A stretch of 64,000 nucleotides of DNA from Candidatus Nitrospira neomarina (GCF_032051675.1 NZ_CP116968.1:682001-746000); one strand, 5' to 3'. Shown: positions 18,653 through 27,720, counted from the stretch's first letter. A program made the numbers and translations. Notes: generated by a model not told the origin, from the letters alone.

Positions 18653-19095
18653 ATTGGACGACATTACTCCGATTTCGAAAACAAGTGGAAGACCTCGCCC
18701 GTGAAGAAGTGGTCTTGGCGGAGTGGGAAAAAAGTCAGATCGTCTCGAAACGGGATGACCTGATGGTTGAAATAGAAGTGGTGGCCTCTGAATTAGACCA
18801 GCGGATACGAGGGGGTATCGACACGATGATTGCTGAGCAACGCTATCAGTGGTTGGATCAAATCAGTACGGCCATCGAACACCAGAGCCAACAGATTCAG
18901 ATGGCGGAAACCAAGCTGGTTGAGTTACGGGCCACATTAAAAAAGGCCCATCATGCCAGACGTGTGGTGGAGTTGGTGATCGCCAAGAAGGAGGAAGAGG
19001 TCATGCAGAAAGTCGCCACGCAGGAACAACAGATGCAGGAAGATGTGACGGCTCATGCGTATGCCACTTCTCAACTTGAAGAAATGATCCAATAG
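18649..19095 (+). CDS. fliJ: Flagellar export protein FliJ
   Basis: FliJ is a small coiled-coil protein in the centre of the FliI hexamer and an escort for export chaperones. The 148-aa product is almost wholly alpha-helical, rich in Glu, Lys and Gln, without a signal peptide, as expected. The sequence is weakly conserved in this family, so the call rests on coiled-coil form, length and position directly after fliI with a four-base overlap. Confidence 0.85.
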   Translation: MNWTTLLRFRKQVEDLAREEVVLAEWEKSQIVSKRDDLMVEIEVVASELDQRIRGGIDTMIAEQRYQWLDQISTAIEHQSQQIQMAETKLVELRATLKKAHHARRVVELVIAKKEEEVMQKVATQEQQMQEDVTAHAYATSQLEEMIQ

Positions 19096-19203
19096 GGAAT
19101 GGAAATATGTCAAAAAAAATGTCTGTTCAGCCTATGTATGGTCTTGACCAACAACCCAACAATGGAGCCTTCGGCAAGGCTCGGGGTGGAAGCCCGCCTG
19201 GGA

Positions 19204-19299
19204 TCGAAAGAAATGAGGGGAGGTCAGGAGAAACGAGGCATCTGTTGGTTTCACGCTATACGCCTCACACCTCCCGTGTTCCGTTTCACTCTTCACAGA
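19204..19299. repeat. Heptamer inverted-repeat element (copy A)
   Basis: The right arm, 19250-19298, reads as seven consecutive heptamers in register (TTCACGC, then TATACGC, ending TTCACAG). The left arm, about 19204-19239, is degenerate. It lies between fliJ and the MotE-like gene. The frame of the latter stays open through it, which would give a false N-terminal extension. Confidence 0.5.
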
Positions 19300-19346
19300 C
19301 CCAAGAACGCGGCTGGCGGCAATGTTCAACACTCCTGAGTAGAACA

Positions 19347-19949
19347 ATGTTGCCTAGTCGATCACTCATGGTGTGTTGGGTGCTGGCCATGATCTTGTGG
19401 GCAACCACGGTCGGGTCCGTTCAAGAAACCCCGGAGGTGGGAACAACGGATTCATTTGAAAATCAAACAGTTGAAAACGGGTTGAATGAGGAAGCGCCCA
19501 GTGCAGAAACCACATTATTGGAACAACTGCAAGCGCGTCTTAAAGAGGTGGAAGAGAGGGAACGTGGTTTGCAACAACGTGAAGAACGGCTCATTGCACT
19601 CCAGCAGGATTTGGAGGCGCTGGCTGCACGACAAACCAAAGAGGGGAAACGGTTAGAGGGGGAGGCCTCTTCGCTTGCAGAAGAACAACGTCGATATGTG
19701 GAACAGGATCCGGCGTTAATTCATCTAATTAAAATCTATGAATCCATGGATCCCGAAGAAGCGGCGTTGCGAATCGCAGAAATGCGGGAAGGCTTAGCCC
19801 TGGATATTTTGGCCGCGATCAAAGACAAAAAAGCCGCCGGCGTGTTAGCAGGCGTCGAACCGGTCAAAGCGGCCAGATTGTCAGAAGGCCTCAGACGATA
19901 TCGAGACATTAAACTGAACCAACGTAAGAACTCCAAGATTCAGAATTAA
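19347..19949 (+). CDS. MotE-like flagellar chaperone (MgtE N-terminal type)
   Basis: The 200-aa product has an N-terminal hydrophobic segment (MVCWVLAMILWATTVGS), a long coiled coil (about 55-115, many Glu/Gln/Arg) and a C-terminal MgtE-intracellular-like domain with YESMDPEEAALRIAEM and AGVLAGVEPVKAARL. This matches MotE-type proteins, which in other bacteria stabilise or help MotC or the stator and lie between fliJ and fliK. I chose ATG 19347; the frame is open from 19107, but that extension is coded by a repeat element and would bury the membrane segment. fliK starts at the next base after the stop. Confidence 0.75.
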   Translation: MLPSRSLMVCWVLAMILWATTVGSVQETPEVGTTDSFENQTVENGLNEEAPSAETTLLEQLQARLKEVEERERGLQQREERLIALQQDLEALAARQTKEGKRLEGEASSLAEEQRRYVEQDPALIHLIKIYESMDPEEAALRIAEMREGLALDILAAIKDKKAAGVLAGVEPVKAARLSEGLRRYRDIKLNQRKNSKIQN

Positions 19950-21527
19950 ATGATGATCAATGCCGTGCCATTTCTTTTCGGACCTCTGGAAAGTCCCCCA
20001 CAGGTAACCGGTCAGGCTGGTGGAGCCGGGCTGGATCATGCAGGCACCACGGAGAATCCTACCAAAGATTTGTTTGCGAAAATTTTTCGTAACCAGACGA
20101 CACCGGATTCTTTTTTGAATAATGTATCCAAGACGAGGTTAGGGGAGGACGGAGGACGAGGGTCGAACCAGGATTGGCTTTTCGGCACCCAGGCCCTATC
20201 TGGTGAGACCCTCCCGTCCCTGTACCTGGCGAGTCTCTTGGAGAACAATGGGCAAGAGGTACCTGAAGAAGGTGCCGTAGTGGGAAATTATTCGATTTCC
20301 TTGAGAGCAGAAGGTGTGAATGGAGACAAGACAGGCGGCCAGGTGGAGAGCCCAACGGCGTTGTTCGAATTTTTGCCCGGGAATGGATCCCAGGATGGGT
20401 CTGTGGTTCCTGGGAATGTGGCGCCCCTGGCATTCCTCCAAGGAAAACCCGGAGGAGAGATACGACAACCTCCGGTATGGGGCATTCAGACAGGCTTGCC
20501 TCCCTTTGCGGGCGCCCCTGCAAGTCAGACGGCAGGGGTAGGGAGCACGCTCGCTGATCAGAGTGCGGCTCCTCTCGTAACCACGGTCGATTCGGAACGG
20601 GTTCTCCAAAATGCCCTCGCAGCGGTGGCTGGGAAGTCTGTCACAGAATCTGACGCGAATCAGCTGAATACAGTGTACCGCGTCTTGAGCCCTGTTCAAG
20701 AAACCGGGCCTCGTCTGCTGAAAAATCCTCCATCACCGATAGGGCCTCCGCAGGAATCACTCAAGCCTGCGAACACTCCAGTCAATCAGGCATTCCCGGT
20801 TCCAGAACCTTTTGAAGACACGCCCGCAGGTATGGCGAATGTAGCTCAATTGAGTCAGAACCGATTGAATTATGTGAGCAGGGTTTCGTCCGTTCTTAGT
20901 GAATCTCCAGCGAACGGGAAGGAGTCCTCGATCGGGATTCCCCTGGATCTTCTTGCTGATGCCAATGTGTCTTTGACAGGCGATCGTTCAAGAGACGTCC
21001 TTGAGGCCACAGGAAAAGCCGTGGGAGTCGATCCCAATGCCGGGCAGGGGCTCAATCATGGCATGGGCAATCCGACACATTCTCAGCCGGGCTTTCAGCA
21101 GTCCTCTTCCTCACCTGGATCGACTATACGAATGGCGGAAGAGCGTGTCCCGGATCTTCCCGGCCCGGCGCTTCAACGCCTCCAATTGGAGGTGCAACTT
21201 TCCGAAACCAATCGAGTGCAGATTGATGTGGGCGTGCAGCATCGGCAGGTCTATGCCAGTTTGTTAATGGATCAAGCTACGTTGAAAAATCTGGCGGTCC
21301 AATTTGTTCCACAATTGGAAGAGCAACTGACCCAGGGCGAGATGGAGTTGCAGGAATTTTCCGCGGAAGTCCGCGATCACCAGAATGGGCCGGAATCAGA
21401 CACACGTTCGGATGGGGCGGGAACGCAGACGAGCCAACGGGGTACGACTTTCCTCCATCAGACACCAGGATCGCTCTCCCATAGGGCCGGGCGGGTTGAG
21501 GAACAGGGATTCCATTTGGTGGCATGA
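19950..21527 (+). CDS. fliK: Flagellar hook-length control protein FliK
   Basis: FliK is the secreted molecular ruler that stops hook growth and switches export specificity through FlhB. The 525-aa product has a long low-complexity N-terminal part rich in Gly, Pro, Ser and Asn, and a conserved C-terminal Flg_hook domain at about 410-480 (LQLEVQLSETNRVQIDV, then LKNLAVQFVPQLEEQL). The ATG immediately follows the stop of the MotE-like gene. flgD follows at 58 bp. Position between fliJ and flgD supports the call, and length is within the family's wide range. Confidence 0.9.
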   Translation: MMINAVPFLFGPLESPPQVTGQAGGAGLDHAGTTENPTKDLFAKIFRNQTTPDSFLNNVSKTRLGEDGGRGSNQDWLFGTQALSGETLPSLYLASLLENNGQEVPEEGAVVGNYSISLRAEGVNGDKTGGQVESPTALFEFLPGNGSQDGSVVPGNVAPLAFLQGKPGGEIRQPPVWGIQTGLPPFAGAPASQTAGVGSTLADQSAAPLVTTVDSERVLQNALAAVAGKSVTESDANQLNTVYRVLSPVQETGPRLLKNPPSPIGPPQESLKPANTPVNQAFPVPEPFEDTPAGMANVAQLSQNRLNYVSRVSSVLSESPANGKESSIGIPLDLLADANVSLTGDRSRDVLEATGKAVGVDPNAGQGLNHGMGNPTHSQPGFQQSSSSPGSTIRMAEERVPDLPGPALQRLQLEVQLSETNRVQIDVGVQHRQVYASLLMDQATLKNLAVQFVPQLEEQLTQGEMELQEFSAEVRDHQNGPESDTRSDGAGTQTSQRGTTFLHQTPGSLSHRAGRVEEQGFHLVA

Positions 21528-21585
21528 AGCAGATGAAATGATGCACTCGTGTAAACAAGATCGCATAACAAAGGAGCCCTGAATC

Positions 21586-22257
21586 ATGGATGCCATTACG
21601 CCGACCCAACCAGGAACAAATGCCACGGCAACAGGCGGTGCCAATGTGCAAGCGGCGGTTTCGGCACTTGGGTCGGATGTCTTTCTTCGCTTATTAGTCA
21701 CACAGTTGCAAAGCCAGGACCCCACCAACCCGGTCCAGAATGAGGAATTTGTGGCGCAGTTAGCGCAGTTCACGACGTTGGAGCAGGCCACGAGTACCAA
21801 TAAACTCTTGGAAAAATTGATCGGCCAGGATACCCAACGGACACAATTAGATCTGGTGAATTTGATTGGACGGACGGTGGTTGCGCAGGGCGATACCGTC
21901 AGTCTTGCCGAAGATGAGCAGCCCACGCTGGGCTATGCCTTAAGCGGGGAGGCCAGGTCGGTCATTATCAAGGTGTTGGACTCGAACAAGCAGGTGGTTC
22001 GGACGTTAGAGTCCACAGATGTTCAAAAGGCCGGAGCCAATCAGGTTCAATGGGATGGGTTGAATGATTCGGGAGATCGAGTGCCGGAAGGTGTCTACCA
22101 GTTCATTGTGAAAGCCGAAGACGTGAATAAACAGCCTGTCCCGAATTTCACCTTCGCTCGTGAACGCGTTATGACGATTGCCTTTGGGGCGGAGAATCCG
22201 GTCGTCCTGCAAAGTGGAAAAAGCTTACACACGGAGGACATTCTTTCAATTCTTTGA
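21586..22257 (+). CDS. flgD: Flagellar hook assembly scaffold FlgD
   Basis: FlgD caps the growing hook and is left behind when FlgK joins. The 223-aa product has the conserved N-terminal segment with FLRLLVTQLQSQDPTNP and the FVAQLAQFTTLEQ run at about residues 35-75. A beta-rich C-terminal FlgD Ig/Tudor-like region follows, with QVQWDGLNDSGDRVPEGVY. AAAGGAG precedes the ATG. It lies between fliK and flgE, the usual hook-gene order. Confidence 0.95.
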   Translation: MDAITPTQPGTNATATGGANVQAAVSALGSDVFLRLLVTQLQSQDPTNPVQNEEFVAQLAQFTTLEQATSTNKLLEKLIGQDTQRTQLDLVNLIGRTVVAQGDTVSLAEDEQPTLGYALSGEARSVIIKVLDSNKQVVRTLESTDVQKAGANQVQWDGLNDSGDRVPEGVYQFIVKAEDVNKQPVPNFTFARERVMTIAFGAENPVVLQSGKSLHTEDILSIL

Positions 22258-22320
22258 AGTGGACGGTTGTAGGGGAAACAGCATCAGATTGGTTAATCGA
22301 GAAACAAGGAGTACACGCCA

Positions 22321-23661
22321 ATGGGAATTACCTCAGCATTTTTTGCCGCGACAAGTGGAATCAACGCGACCAGCCGGGCGCTCAGTGAGATCGGTAACAA
22401 CATCGCCAATGCGCAGACGATCGGCTATAAGAGCCGGTCGGTCTCGTTTGGCGATCTCTTTGGAGCCACGATCGGCGGTGGAGGGACCAGCACGGCTTTA
22501 GTGGAAGGTCGTGGCGTGCGGGTGTTGGGGATCGACCCGAGTTTTACGCAAGGATCGCTCCAGACGACGTCCAATGCCTTGGATCTGGCCATTGATGGTG
22601 ACGGATTTTTTCGGGTGAGTGATGCCACCGGAAATATTTTCTACTCCCGTGCCGGCCAGTTTGATATCGACGCACAAGGGAATCTGGTCAATCCGGCAGG
22701 TCTACGGTTACAGGGAGACCAAGCAGATGATACGGGGCTTCTAAGCGGGAGTGTTGGCAATTTAACGTTAACCACGAGCACCCAACCAGGAATCCAAACA
22801 TCGGAGATCACGATGTCCGGGCGTCTGGCGGCCAATGCTCCAATCAACGCATACACCACGGCACAGGTTCTCGATCCTCAATCAAATAGTGGGTTGTTTC
22901 CAGGAAGTACCTCTGTCCGGGTTTTTGACTCTCAGGGGAGGGGGCATGACTTAACGGTGTATTTTGCTAAAACAGCTAATAATACCTGGGACTATAATGT
23001 GATTGCACCAGACTCGGAGGTGACCGTTCCAGCCGGAGATAACAATCCCACTACAGGCAATGCATTAGTGGCCCAAGGAACTCTGACGTATACCACGGAT
23101 GGTTTTTTGTCATCAGAAAGTGATCCTACGGGGCATGACATTACATTTACAGGTGGAGTTGGCGCGCCACAGAGAATCATTTTTGATTTTGGAACCAGTA
23201 TTACCGAAGGGGGAGCTGGAACGGATGGCATATTACAACAGGGTGAGAGTTTGAATAACAAGGCGTTGATTCTCGACACCTTATCCCAAGACGGGTATGG
23301 ACCGGGATCACTTGCAGGAACTTCCATTGGTGAGGATGGGGTGATTACGGGCCGATTTGATAATGGAACCACCCGGACGTTGGGACAGGTTCGACTCACC
23401 CGGTTTATTAATCCTGATGGCTTGCAACCGATTGGACGAAATTTGTTTATTCAATCCGGTGATTCCGGAACCCCCTTGGATGGAGTACCCGGCACGGGGG
23501 CGTTTGGCAAGGTATCGGCAAGCACGCTTGAGGCTTCCAATGTGGATTTGGGTGAAGAGTTAGTGAATATGATTACCATGCAGCGTGGATTCCAGGCGAA
23601 TTCACGAATCATCACCACTACCAACGATCTACTTGGAGAACTGGTGAATCTGGCCCGTTAG
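22321..23661 (+). CDS. flgE: Flagellar hook protein FlgE
   Basis: FlgE is the subunit of the universal joint between rod and filament. The 446-aa product has the rod/hook N-terminal motif (SALSEIGNNIANAQTIGYKS-like, near 20-40), a central beta-rich FlgE domain and the C-terminal helix with ELVNMITMQRGFQANSRII. CAAGGAG precedes the ATG. It closes the operon that begins at flgB: a perfect hairpin terminator follows 27 bp after the stop. Confidence 0.96.
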   Translation: MGITSAFFAATSGINATSRALSEIGNNIANAQTIGYKSRSVSFGDLFGATIGGGGTSTALVEGRGVRVLGIDPSFTQGSLQTTSNALDLAIDGDGFFRVSDATGNIFYSRAGQFDIDAQGNLVNPAGLRLQGDQADDTGLLSGSVGNLTLTTSTQPGIQTSEITMSGRLAANAPINAYTTAQVLDPQSNSGLFPGSTSVRVFDSQGRGHDLTVYFAKTANNTWDYNVIAPDSEVTVPAGDNNPTTGNALVAQGTLTYTTDGFLSSESDPTGHDITFTGGVGAPQRIIFDFGTSITEGGAGTDGILQQGESLNNKALILDTLSQDGYGPGSLAGTSIGEDGVITGRFDNGTTRTLGQVRLTRFINPDGLQPIGRNLFIQSGDSGTPLDGVPGTGAFGKVSASTLEASNVDLGEELVNMITMQRGFQANSRIITTTNDLLGELVNLAR

Positions 23662-23688
23662 ATTTTGACCGAGCAGGTGACTGATTAA

Positions 23689-23726
23689 GCCCCCAGGCAG
23701 GTGTTCCTGCCTGGGGGCATTTTTTT
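23689..23726 (+). terminator. Rho-independent terminator after flgE
   Basis: A perfect 13-bp stem (GCCCCCAGGCAGG with its complement), a TGTT loop, then AT and a run of T residues to 23726. This is the strongest terminator in the window and separates the flgB-flgE unit from the fliL unit. Confidence 0.95.
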
Positions 23727-23776
23727 GTCTTAGTGGAATGTTGAACCATCATGTCTCGTGAATGGTGAAAATTAAA

Positions 23777-23917
23777 GCGTAAGGAGTCAAAAGTAAGGGG
23801 TAAAGAGTAAGTAGAAAAGAATACTTGCCTTAATTTGCTGAATGCATCTTTATTTCTCTCTCCTTCCGTTTTTCCTTTCACACTCCGCACTCCTGACTCC
23901 TCACGCCTCACGTTCTC
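23777..23917. repeat. Heptamer inverted-repeat element (copy C)
   Basis: The left arm (23777-23821) runs in sevens as GCGTAAG, GAGTCAA, AAGTAAG, GGGTAAA, GAGTAAG. The right arm (about 23866-23912) has CCTGACT then two CCTCACG units. It lies between the flgE terminator and the fliL promoter. Confidence 0.75.
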
Positions 23918-24085
23918 ATAGACGACCCTGTCAAATGTTCCCGCGAATTGCCAGGAAAATGACGAAAAGGCAGGCCTCATCTTGTTACAGAGCCTAAGAG
24001 ATATAAGGCAGGACTGCGGAAGAAACATATGCATATTCAATGTATTACAGGATGAGCTGAAGCGTGTCTACGTAGAAAAGTGGAG

Positions 24086-24101
24086 TGGCACAAAGGTTGC
24101 T
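24086..24101 (+). promoter_or_regulatory. Sigma-54 (RpoN) promoter of the fliL operon
   Basis: TGGCACAAAGGTTGCT agrees with TGGCAC-N5-TTGCW at every conserved base and keeps GG-N10-GC spacing. It lies 57 bp before the fliL ATG, after a terminator, so it should start the fliL-to-fliA transcript. Confidence 0.9.
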
Positions 24102-24157
24102 GACTTGGGAAGTGGAACGTGAAGGTCCAAAAATTTCTTAGCGTGTGAGGTTGATGT

Positions 24158-24652
24158 ATGGCTGAAGAAGATGACAAAGGGGAAGCGCCCGTTAAAGCAG
24201 GGGCCGGAAAAAAAATGCTGTTGATCATTATCGCGGGCGTTCTTCTTCTCGGAGGAGGAGGAGGCGCAGCCTGGTATTTCATGAGTGGGCAGGAGGAGAA
24301 GCCCGCCGAGCACGACGAGCATGCCAAAGCTGAGACAGGTCATGAAGAGCCCGGGCCGGTGATGGAGTTAGAGCCCTTTCTGTTGAATTTGGCGGACCGG
24401 GAGGAACTGCGATTTTTAAAAGTAAGTATCAAACTCGAGTTAGACCGGCCTGAGGAAAAAACGGATTATCAACACAAAATCCCCGCAATTCGCGACGCCT
24501 TGTTGGTGTTACTGAGCAGTAAAGAATCGCACCTACTCAGAACAGTGAACGGAAAGCGCCGGGTGCGGGAAGAAATCATGACGCGGGTGAACGGCGTCAT
24601 GAGTAAAGGGAAAGTCGCCAATGTGTATTTTACTGATTTTATTATTCAGTAG
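24158..24652 (+). CDS. fliL: Flagellar basal body-associated protein FliL
   Basis: FliL is a single-pass inner-membrane protein around the stator. The 164-aa product has a short cytoplasmic N-terminus, a membrane segment at about 22-45 (MLLIIIAGVLLLGGGGGAAWYF), a charged periplasmic linker with His and Glu, and a C-terminal stomatin-like FliL domain (PFLLNLADREELRFLKVSI, ending VANVYFTDFIIQ). It is the first gene after the sigma-54 promoter at 24086 and precedes fliM, as in many flagellar clusters. Confidence 0.93.
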   Translation: MAEEDDKGEAPVKAGAGKKMLLIIIAGVLLLGGGGGAAWYFMSGQEEKPAEHDEHAKAETGHEEPGPVMELEPFLLNLADREELRFLKVSIKLELDRPEEKTDYQHKIPAIRDALLVLLSSKESHLLRTVNGKRRVREEIMTRVNGVMSKGKVANVYFTDFIIQ

Positions 24653-24653
24653 G

Positions 24654-24674
24654 GCGTGAGGAAAAAGACGTAAA
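24654..24674. repeat. Heptamer half-element (copy Q)
   Basis: Three left-arm-like heptamers (GCGTGAG, GAAAAAG, ACGTAAA) start one base after the fliL stop codon. No matching right arm is visible, so this may be a remnant. Confidence 0.35.
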
Positions 24675-24745
24675 AGGCCTGGAGTCCGGAATCAGAAAGA
24701 GGAGAGAAGAGACAGCAGGGCTGTTTCTTTGTGCCACGTCCCAAC

Positions 24746-25735
24746 ATGGAAAAAATTCTTAGTCAGGATGAAGTTGATGCCCTTCTTCGGGGTGTGTCCG
24801 ATGGCGGCGTGGAGACGGAACCTGAAGATCCGGTAGATGCCGGACTACAGGACGGACCGGTTCCATATGATCTGGGGAATCAGGAATGGGTCGTTCGCGG
24901 GCGAATGCCGACCCTCGATGTGATTCACCAGCAATTCTCGCGTGGGTTCCGTCTCTCTTTGAGCGACGTGCTTCGTAAAACCGCCGAAGTGACGGTCACG
25001 AACCAAACGGTGATGAAGTTCGGGGAGTTCACCAAACGTCTTCCCGTCCCGGCCTATCTCCAGATTATCTCCATGGAGCCTCTTCGCGGCTTGGCGATGA
25101 TCGCCATGGATGCGGCGACGGTGTATTTGCTGGTTGATCATTTTTTCGGGGGAGCCGGCCAGACCCATGTCAAGCCGGAAGGGCAGGACTTTACCATTAT
25201 TGAGCAGCGCGTGATGAAGAAGGTCATGCTGATGGGTTTGGGGAATCTCCAAAAAGCCTGGGACCCTGTCCAAAAACTCCTCATCAATGCCGTTCGGGTA
25301 GAAATGAATCCCCAGTTGGCCGCCATTGTGTTGCCGGCGGATATCGTCATTGTCGTCACCTTGGGTATCGAGTTAGGCAATTCGGTGGGAGATCTCCACC
25401 TCTGTCTTCCCTATGCGATGTTGGAACCGATTCGCGAACGTCTGCAGGTGAGTTTCCAGGGAGACTCGTTTGAAACGGATCATGGCTGGTTGAAACGATT
25501 TTCAGCCAGGCTGAAGGAGGCCTATGTCACCCTGTCCGTGTGTTTGGGAGAAACGGAAATCTCGGTGGAGGAATTGATGCAATTTTCTACTGGCGATGTG
25601 ATCGGGTTGAATCAAGGGACCACCCAGCTACTCACAGCCACAGTGGAAGGGGTGCCAAAGTTTCTTGGTTCTCCGGGAACGACAAAGGGCATGCAATCAT
25701 TTCAGATCAAGGACATCATTCTGACGAGGGAGTAA
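24746..25735 (+). CDS. fliM: Flagellar motor switch protein FliM
   Basis: FliM is the switch-ring protein that binds CheY-P. The 329-aa product opens with the CheY-binding peptide form MEKILSQDEVDALL. It is followed by the CheC-like middle domain with FFGGAGQ near 135 and a C-terminal SpoA (FliN-like) domain. The frame is also open from a GTG at 24731, giving five more residues. I preferred ATG 24746 because family members begin close to the ILSQDE motif; neither has a clear ribosome-binding site. Confidence 0.94.
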   Translation: MEKILSQDEVDALLRGVSDGGVETEPEDPVDAGLQDGPVPYDLGNQEWVVRGRMPTLDVIHQQFSRGFRLSLSDVLRKTAEVTVTNQTVMKFGEFTKRLPVPAYLQIISMEPLRGLAMIAMDAATVYLLVDHFFGGAGQTHVKPEGQDFTIIEQRVMKKVMLMGLGNLQKAWDPVQKLLINAVRVEMNPQLAAIVLPADIVIVVTLGIELGNSVGDLHLCLPYAMLEPIRERLQVSFQGDSFETDHGWLKRFSARLKEAYVTLSVCLGETEISVEELMQFSTGDVIGLNQGTTQLLTATVEGVPKFLGSPGTTKGMQSFQIKDIILTRE

Positions 25736-25796
25736 GGGCCGGTGAACGCGATGAGGTGCCGGCCGGTCACGGACTGTGGAAACCCGGAGATAAACC

Positions 25797-26222
25797 ATGA
25801 GTGAAGACGAGAACATCGACCTGGACACGTTTGATGCTGAGAAGGAAATGATGGAGGCGTTAGCGCAGGAAGCCGCTACGAAAGAACCGAACTCGGCTGC
25901 GAAAAAACAGGAGGTGGCGGCGAGTACCAGCAGTCACACGCCACAATTGAATGGGTCTCATGATCAGAACTTAAATCGAATCCTAGATATTCCGTTGGTG
26001 CTCTCTGCGCAACTGGGCAATACCCGCATGCTGATTAAGGACTTATTGCAGTTAGGACCGGGTTCCATCGTTGAATTGGATAAGCTCGCCGGTGAACCGT
26101 TGGAAGTGTTGGTGAATGAACGGTTAGTTGCGCGTGGTGAGGTGGTGATGGTGAATGAGAAATTCGGCATCCGTCTCACCGATGTGATCAGCCCGACCGA
26201 GCGTGTGAATAAACTTCGATAG
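25797..26222 (+). CDS. fliN: Flagellar motor switch protein FliN
   Basis: FliN forms the lower C-ring and docks FliH during export. The 141-aa product has a variable acidic N-terminus and a C-terminal SpoA domain from about residue 60 (ILDIPLVLSAQLGNTRM, PGSIVELDKLAGEPLEVLVN, then the KFGIRLTDVISPTERV end). It follows fliM at 61 bp. A heptamer repeat element begins two bases after its stop. Confidence 0.95.
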   Translation: MSEDENIDLDTFDAEKEMMEALAQEAATKEPNSAAKKQEVAASTSSHTPQLNGSHDQNLNRILDIPLVLSAQLGNTRMLIKDLLQLGPGSIVELDKLAGEPLEVLVNERLVARGEVVMVNEKFGIRLTDVISPTERVNKLR

Positions 26223-26224
26223 GG

Positions 26225-26351
26225 ACGAAAGGGTGAAGGGTAAAGAGAGAAGGGAAAAGCTAGAAGTAAATAGATAAAAAGTAGAGAACCAGGATAAGAA
26301 ATCTTTTGCTGATTCTCCTTACTCCTCACTTTTTCCTTCGTACTTTCAACG
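26225..26351. repeat. Heptamer inverted-repeat element (copy D)
   Basis: The left arm runs ACGAAAG, GGTGAAG, GGTAAAG, AGAGAAG, GGAAAAG in register, starting two bases after the fliN stop. The right arm, about 26313-26351, is the pyrimidine-rich complement and ends nine bases before the fliO ATG. Confidence 0.75.
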
Positions 26352-26359
26352 AGAACATT

Positions 26360-26794
26360 ATGGATCTTACCCATGAAGCGCTCAAAATGGCGGGAACGCT
26401 GGCTCTGGTAGTTCTGGTCCTTCTTGGAGGATTAGCCTGGGTTCGGCGCACGTTCGGGGAATTGCCGGGAAAGAGCGGCGATCCGGTGATGCGCATTTTA
26501 GGGGGACTCCGGGTCGGAACGGGAAAGCACATCATGCTCGTGGAGGTGGCCGGAGAAGTGTTGGTGTTGGGGACGACGGCCCGGGAGATGACGTTGCTGA
26601 CGACCGTTGCGGATGCCGACCGGATTAATCGGCTCCGCTCCATTGGGAATCCGCTCGTCGGGCCGCTAGGGGCCTGGTTGGGACAGTGGACCCGGCAGGC
26701 GTTTGAGAAGTCCGAACGAGGATCGGTGACCTCTGAACCGCCCAACCGAATGTCCAATAGCGTTACACGGGTGAGGGGAGAAGAGAGGTCGTGA
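26360..26794 (+). CDS. fliO: Flagellar biosynthetic protein FliO
   Basis: FliO is a small membrane protein that helps FliP assemble in the export gate. The 144-aa product has an N-terminal membrane segment (about 9-30, AGTLALVVLVLLGGLAWV) and a cytoplasmic FliO domain with GGLRVGTGKHIMLVEVAGEVLVLGTT split across 47-75. The frame is open from 26306, but that extension is coded by the repeat element, so I chose ATG 26360. The stop overlaps the fliP GTG by four bases. Confidence 0.88.
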   Translation: MDLTHEALKMAGTLALVVLVLLGGLAWVRRTFGELPGKSGDPVMRILGGLRVGTGKHIMLVEVAGEVLVLGTTAREMTLLTTVADADRINRLRSIGNPLVGPLGAWLGQWTRQAFEKSERGSVTSEPPNRMSNSVTRVRGEERS

Positions 26795-27570
26795 AGTACC
26801 TCTTGTGCGGGTTTCGTGGAGGAGGTGTCTTTTGGCGATTGTCAGCCATGAGTCTGCTCTTGGGACTGCCCGCCTCGGCTTTTGCCCAGGCCACCAAGGA
26901 TCCCGCGATCAGTTTGCAGGTATCCGGATTGGACGGGACCGAACCATGGACGTTCGGGCTTCGTATTCTCTTTCTCCTGACGGCCTTAACGCTTGCGCCA
27001 GCCCTGTTGATGTTGGTGACGGCATTTACACGCGTCGTGATTGTTCTGGGTCTTCTTCGGCAGGCGTTGGGGACCATGCATGCCCCACCGAATCAGGTGA
27101 TGATTGGACTGGCCATGTTTTTGACCCTGTTTATTATGATGCCGGTGTGGGAACAGATTCGGGTTGAGGCCCTTAATCCGCTATTGGAACAGCAGGTGAC
27201 ACAGGAAGTGGCACTTGATCGGGCCAAGATTCCGTTAAGAACGTTCATGCTGAAACAAGTACGGGAAAAGGATTTGACCTTGTTTGTGGAGATGGCAAAA
27301 GTTCCTCACCCTCAGACGCCCGATGATGTCCCGTTCCATGTCCTGGTGCCGGCGTTTGTCACGAGTGAATTGCGAACGGCGTTTCAAATCGGGTTTCTCA
27401 TTTATGTGCCTTTCCTTGTGATCGATATGATTGTTGCCAGTATTCTCATGTCCATGGGGATGATGATGCTGCCACCGATCATGATTTCGCTGCCGTTTAA
27501 ATTAGTGTTGTTTGTGTTGGCTGATGGATGGTTTTTGGTCGTGGGAGCGCTGATGAATAGTTTTCAATGA
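26791..27570 (+). CDS. fliP: Flagellar export gate protein FliP
   Basis: FliP forms the core of the type III export channel with FliQ and FliR. The 259-aa product has an N-terminal cleavable signal (ending near ASAFAQ), as known for FliP, and four membrane segments. The signature LTAFTRVVIVLGLLRQALG-type stretch lies near 72-90, and FLIYVPFLVIDMIVASILMSMGMMMLPP covers the conserved C-terminal half. It begins with GTG overlapping the fliO stop. A heptamer element follows three bases after the stop. Confidence 0.96.
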   Translation: MKYLLCGFRGGGVFWRLSAMSLLLGLPASAFAQATKDPAISLQVSGLDGTEPWTFGLRILFLLTALTLAPALLMLVTAFTRVVIVLGLLRQALGTMHAPPNQVMIGLAMFLTLFIMMPVWEQIRVEALNPLLEQQVTQEVALDRAKIPLRTFMLKQVREKDLTLFVEMAKVPHPQTPDDVPFHVLVPAFVTSELRTAFQIGFLIYVPFLVIDMIVASILMSMGMMMLPPIMISLPFKLVLFVLADGWFLVVGALMNSFQ

Positions 27571-27573
27571 AAA

Positions 27574-27698
27574 ACGTGAAGCGTAAGGCGTAAGTCGTGT
27601 ATCGAATGCTGAGGTGCAAAGATCGGTTCTTTCTTCTGTCTCCTTACGCTTTACGCCTTACGCCTCGCGGCTTTTCCTTCACGCCTCACGTTTCACAG
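27574..27698. repeat. Heptamer inverted-repeat element (copy E), best right arm
   Basis: The left arm (27574-27594) has ACGTGAA, GCGTAAG, GCGTAAG. The right arm (27642-27697) is eight heptamers in exact register, most fitting CCTYACG or a one-base variant. It starts three bases after the fliP stop and ends 23 bp before fliQ, inside what should be one transcript. Confidence 0.85.
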
Positions 27699-27720
27699 CA
27701 AGACTGAAAGGGGTAGGGAG

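Noticed and set aside
19107-19346. N-terminal extension of the MotE-like gene
   Set aside because: Coded largely by a heptamer repeat element and would place 80 polar residues before the membrane segment; ATG 19347 is the sensible start.
27642-27697. Heptamer arms as a CRISPR array
   Set aside because: Units are 7 nt, contiguous and without spacers, and no cas genes are present.
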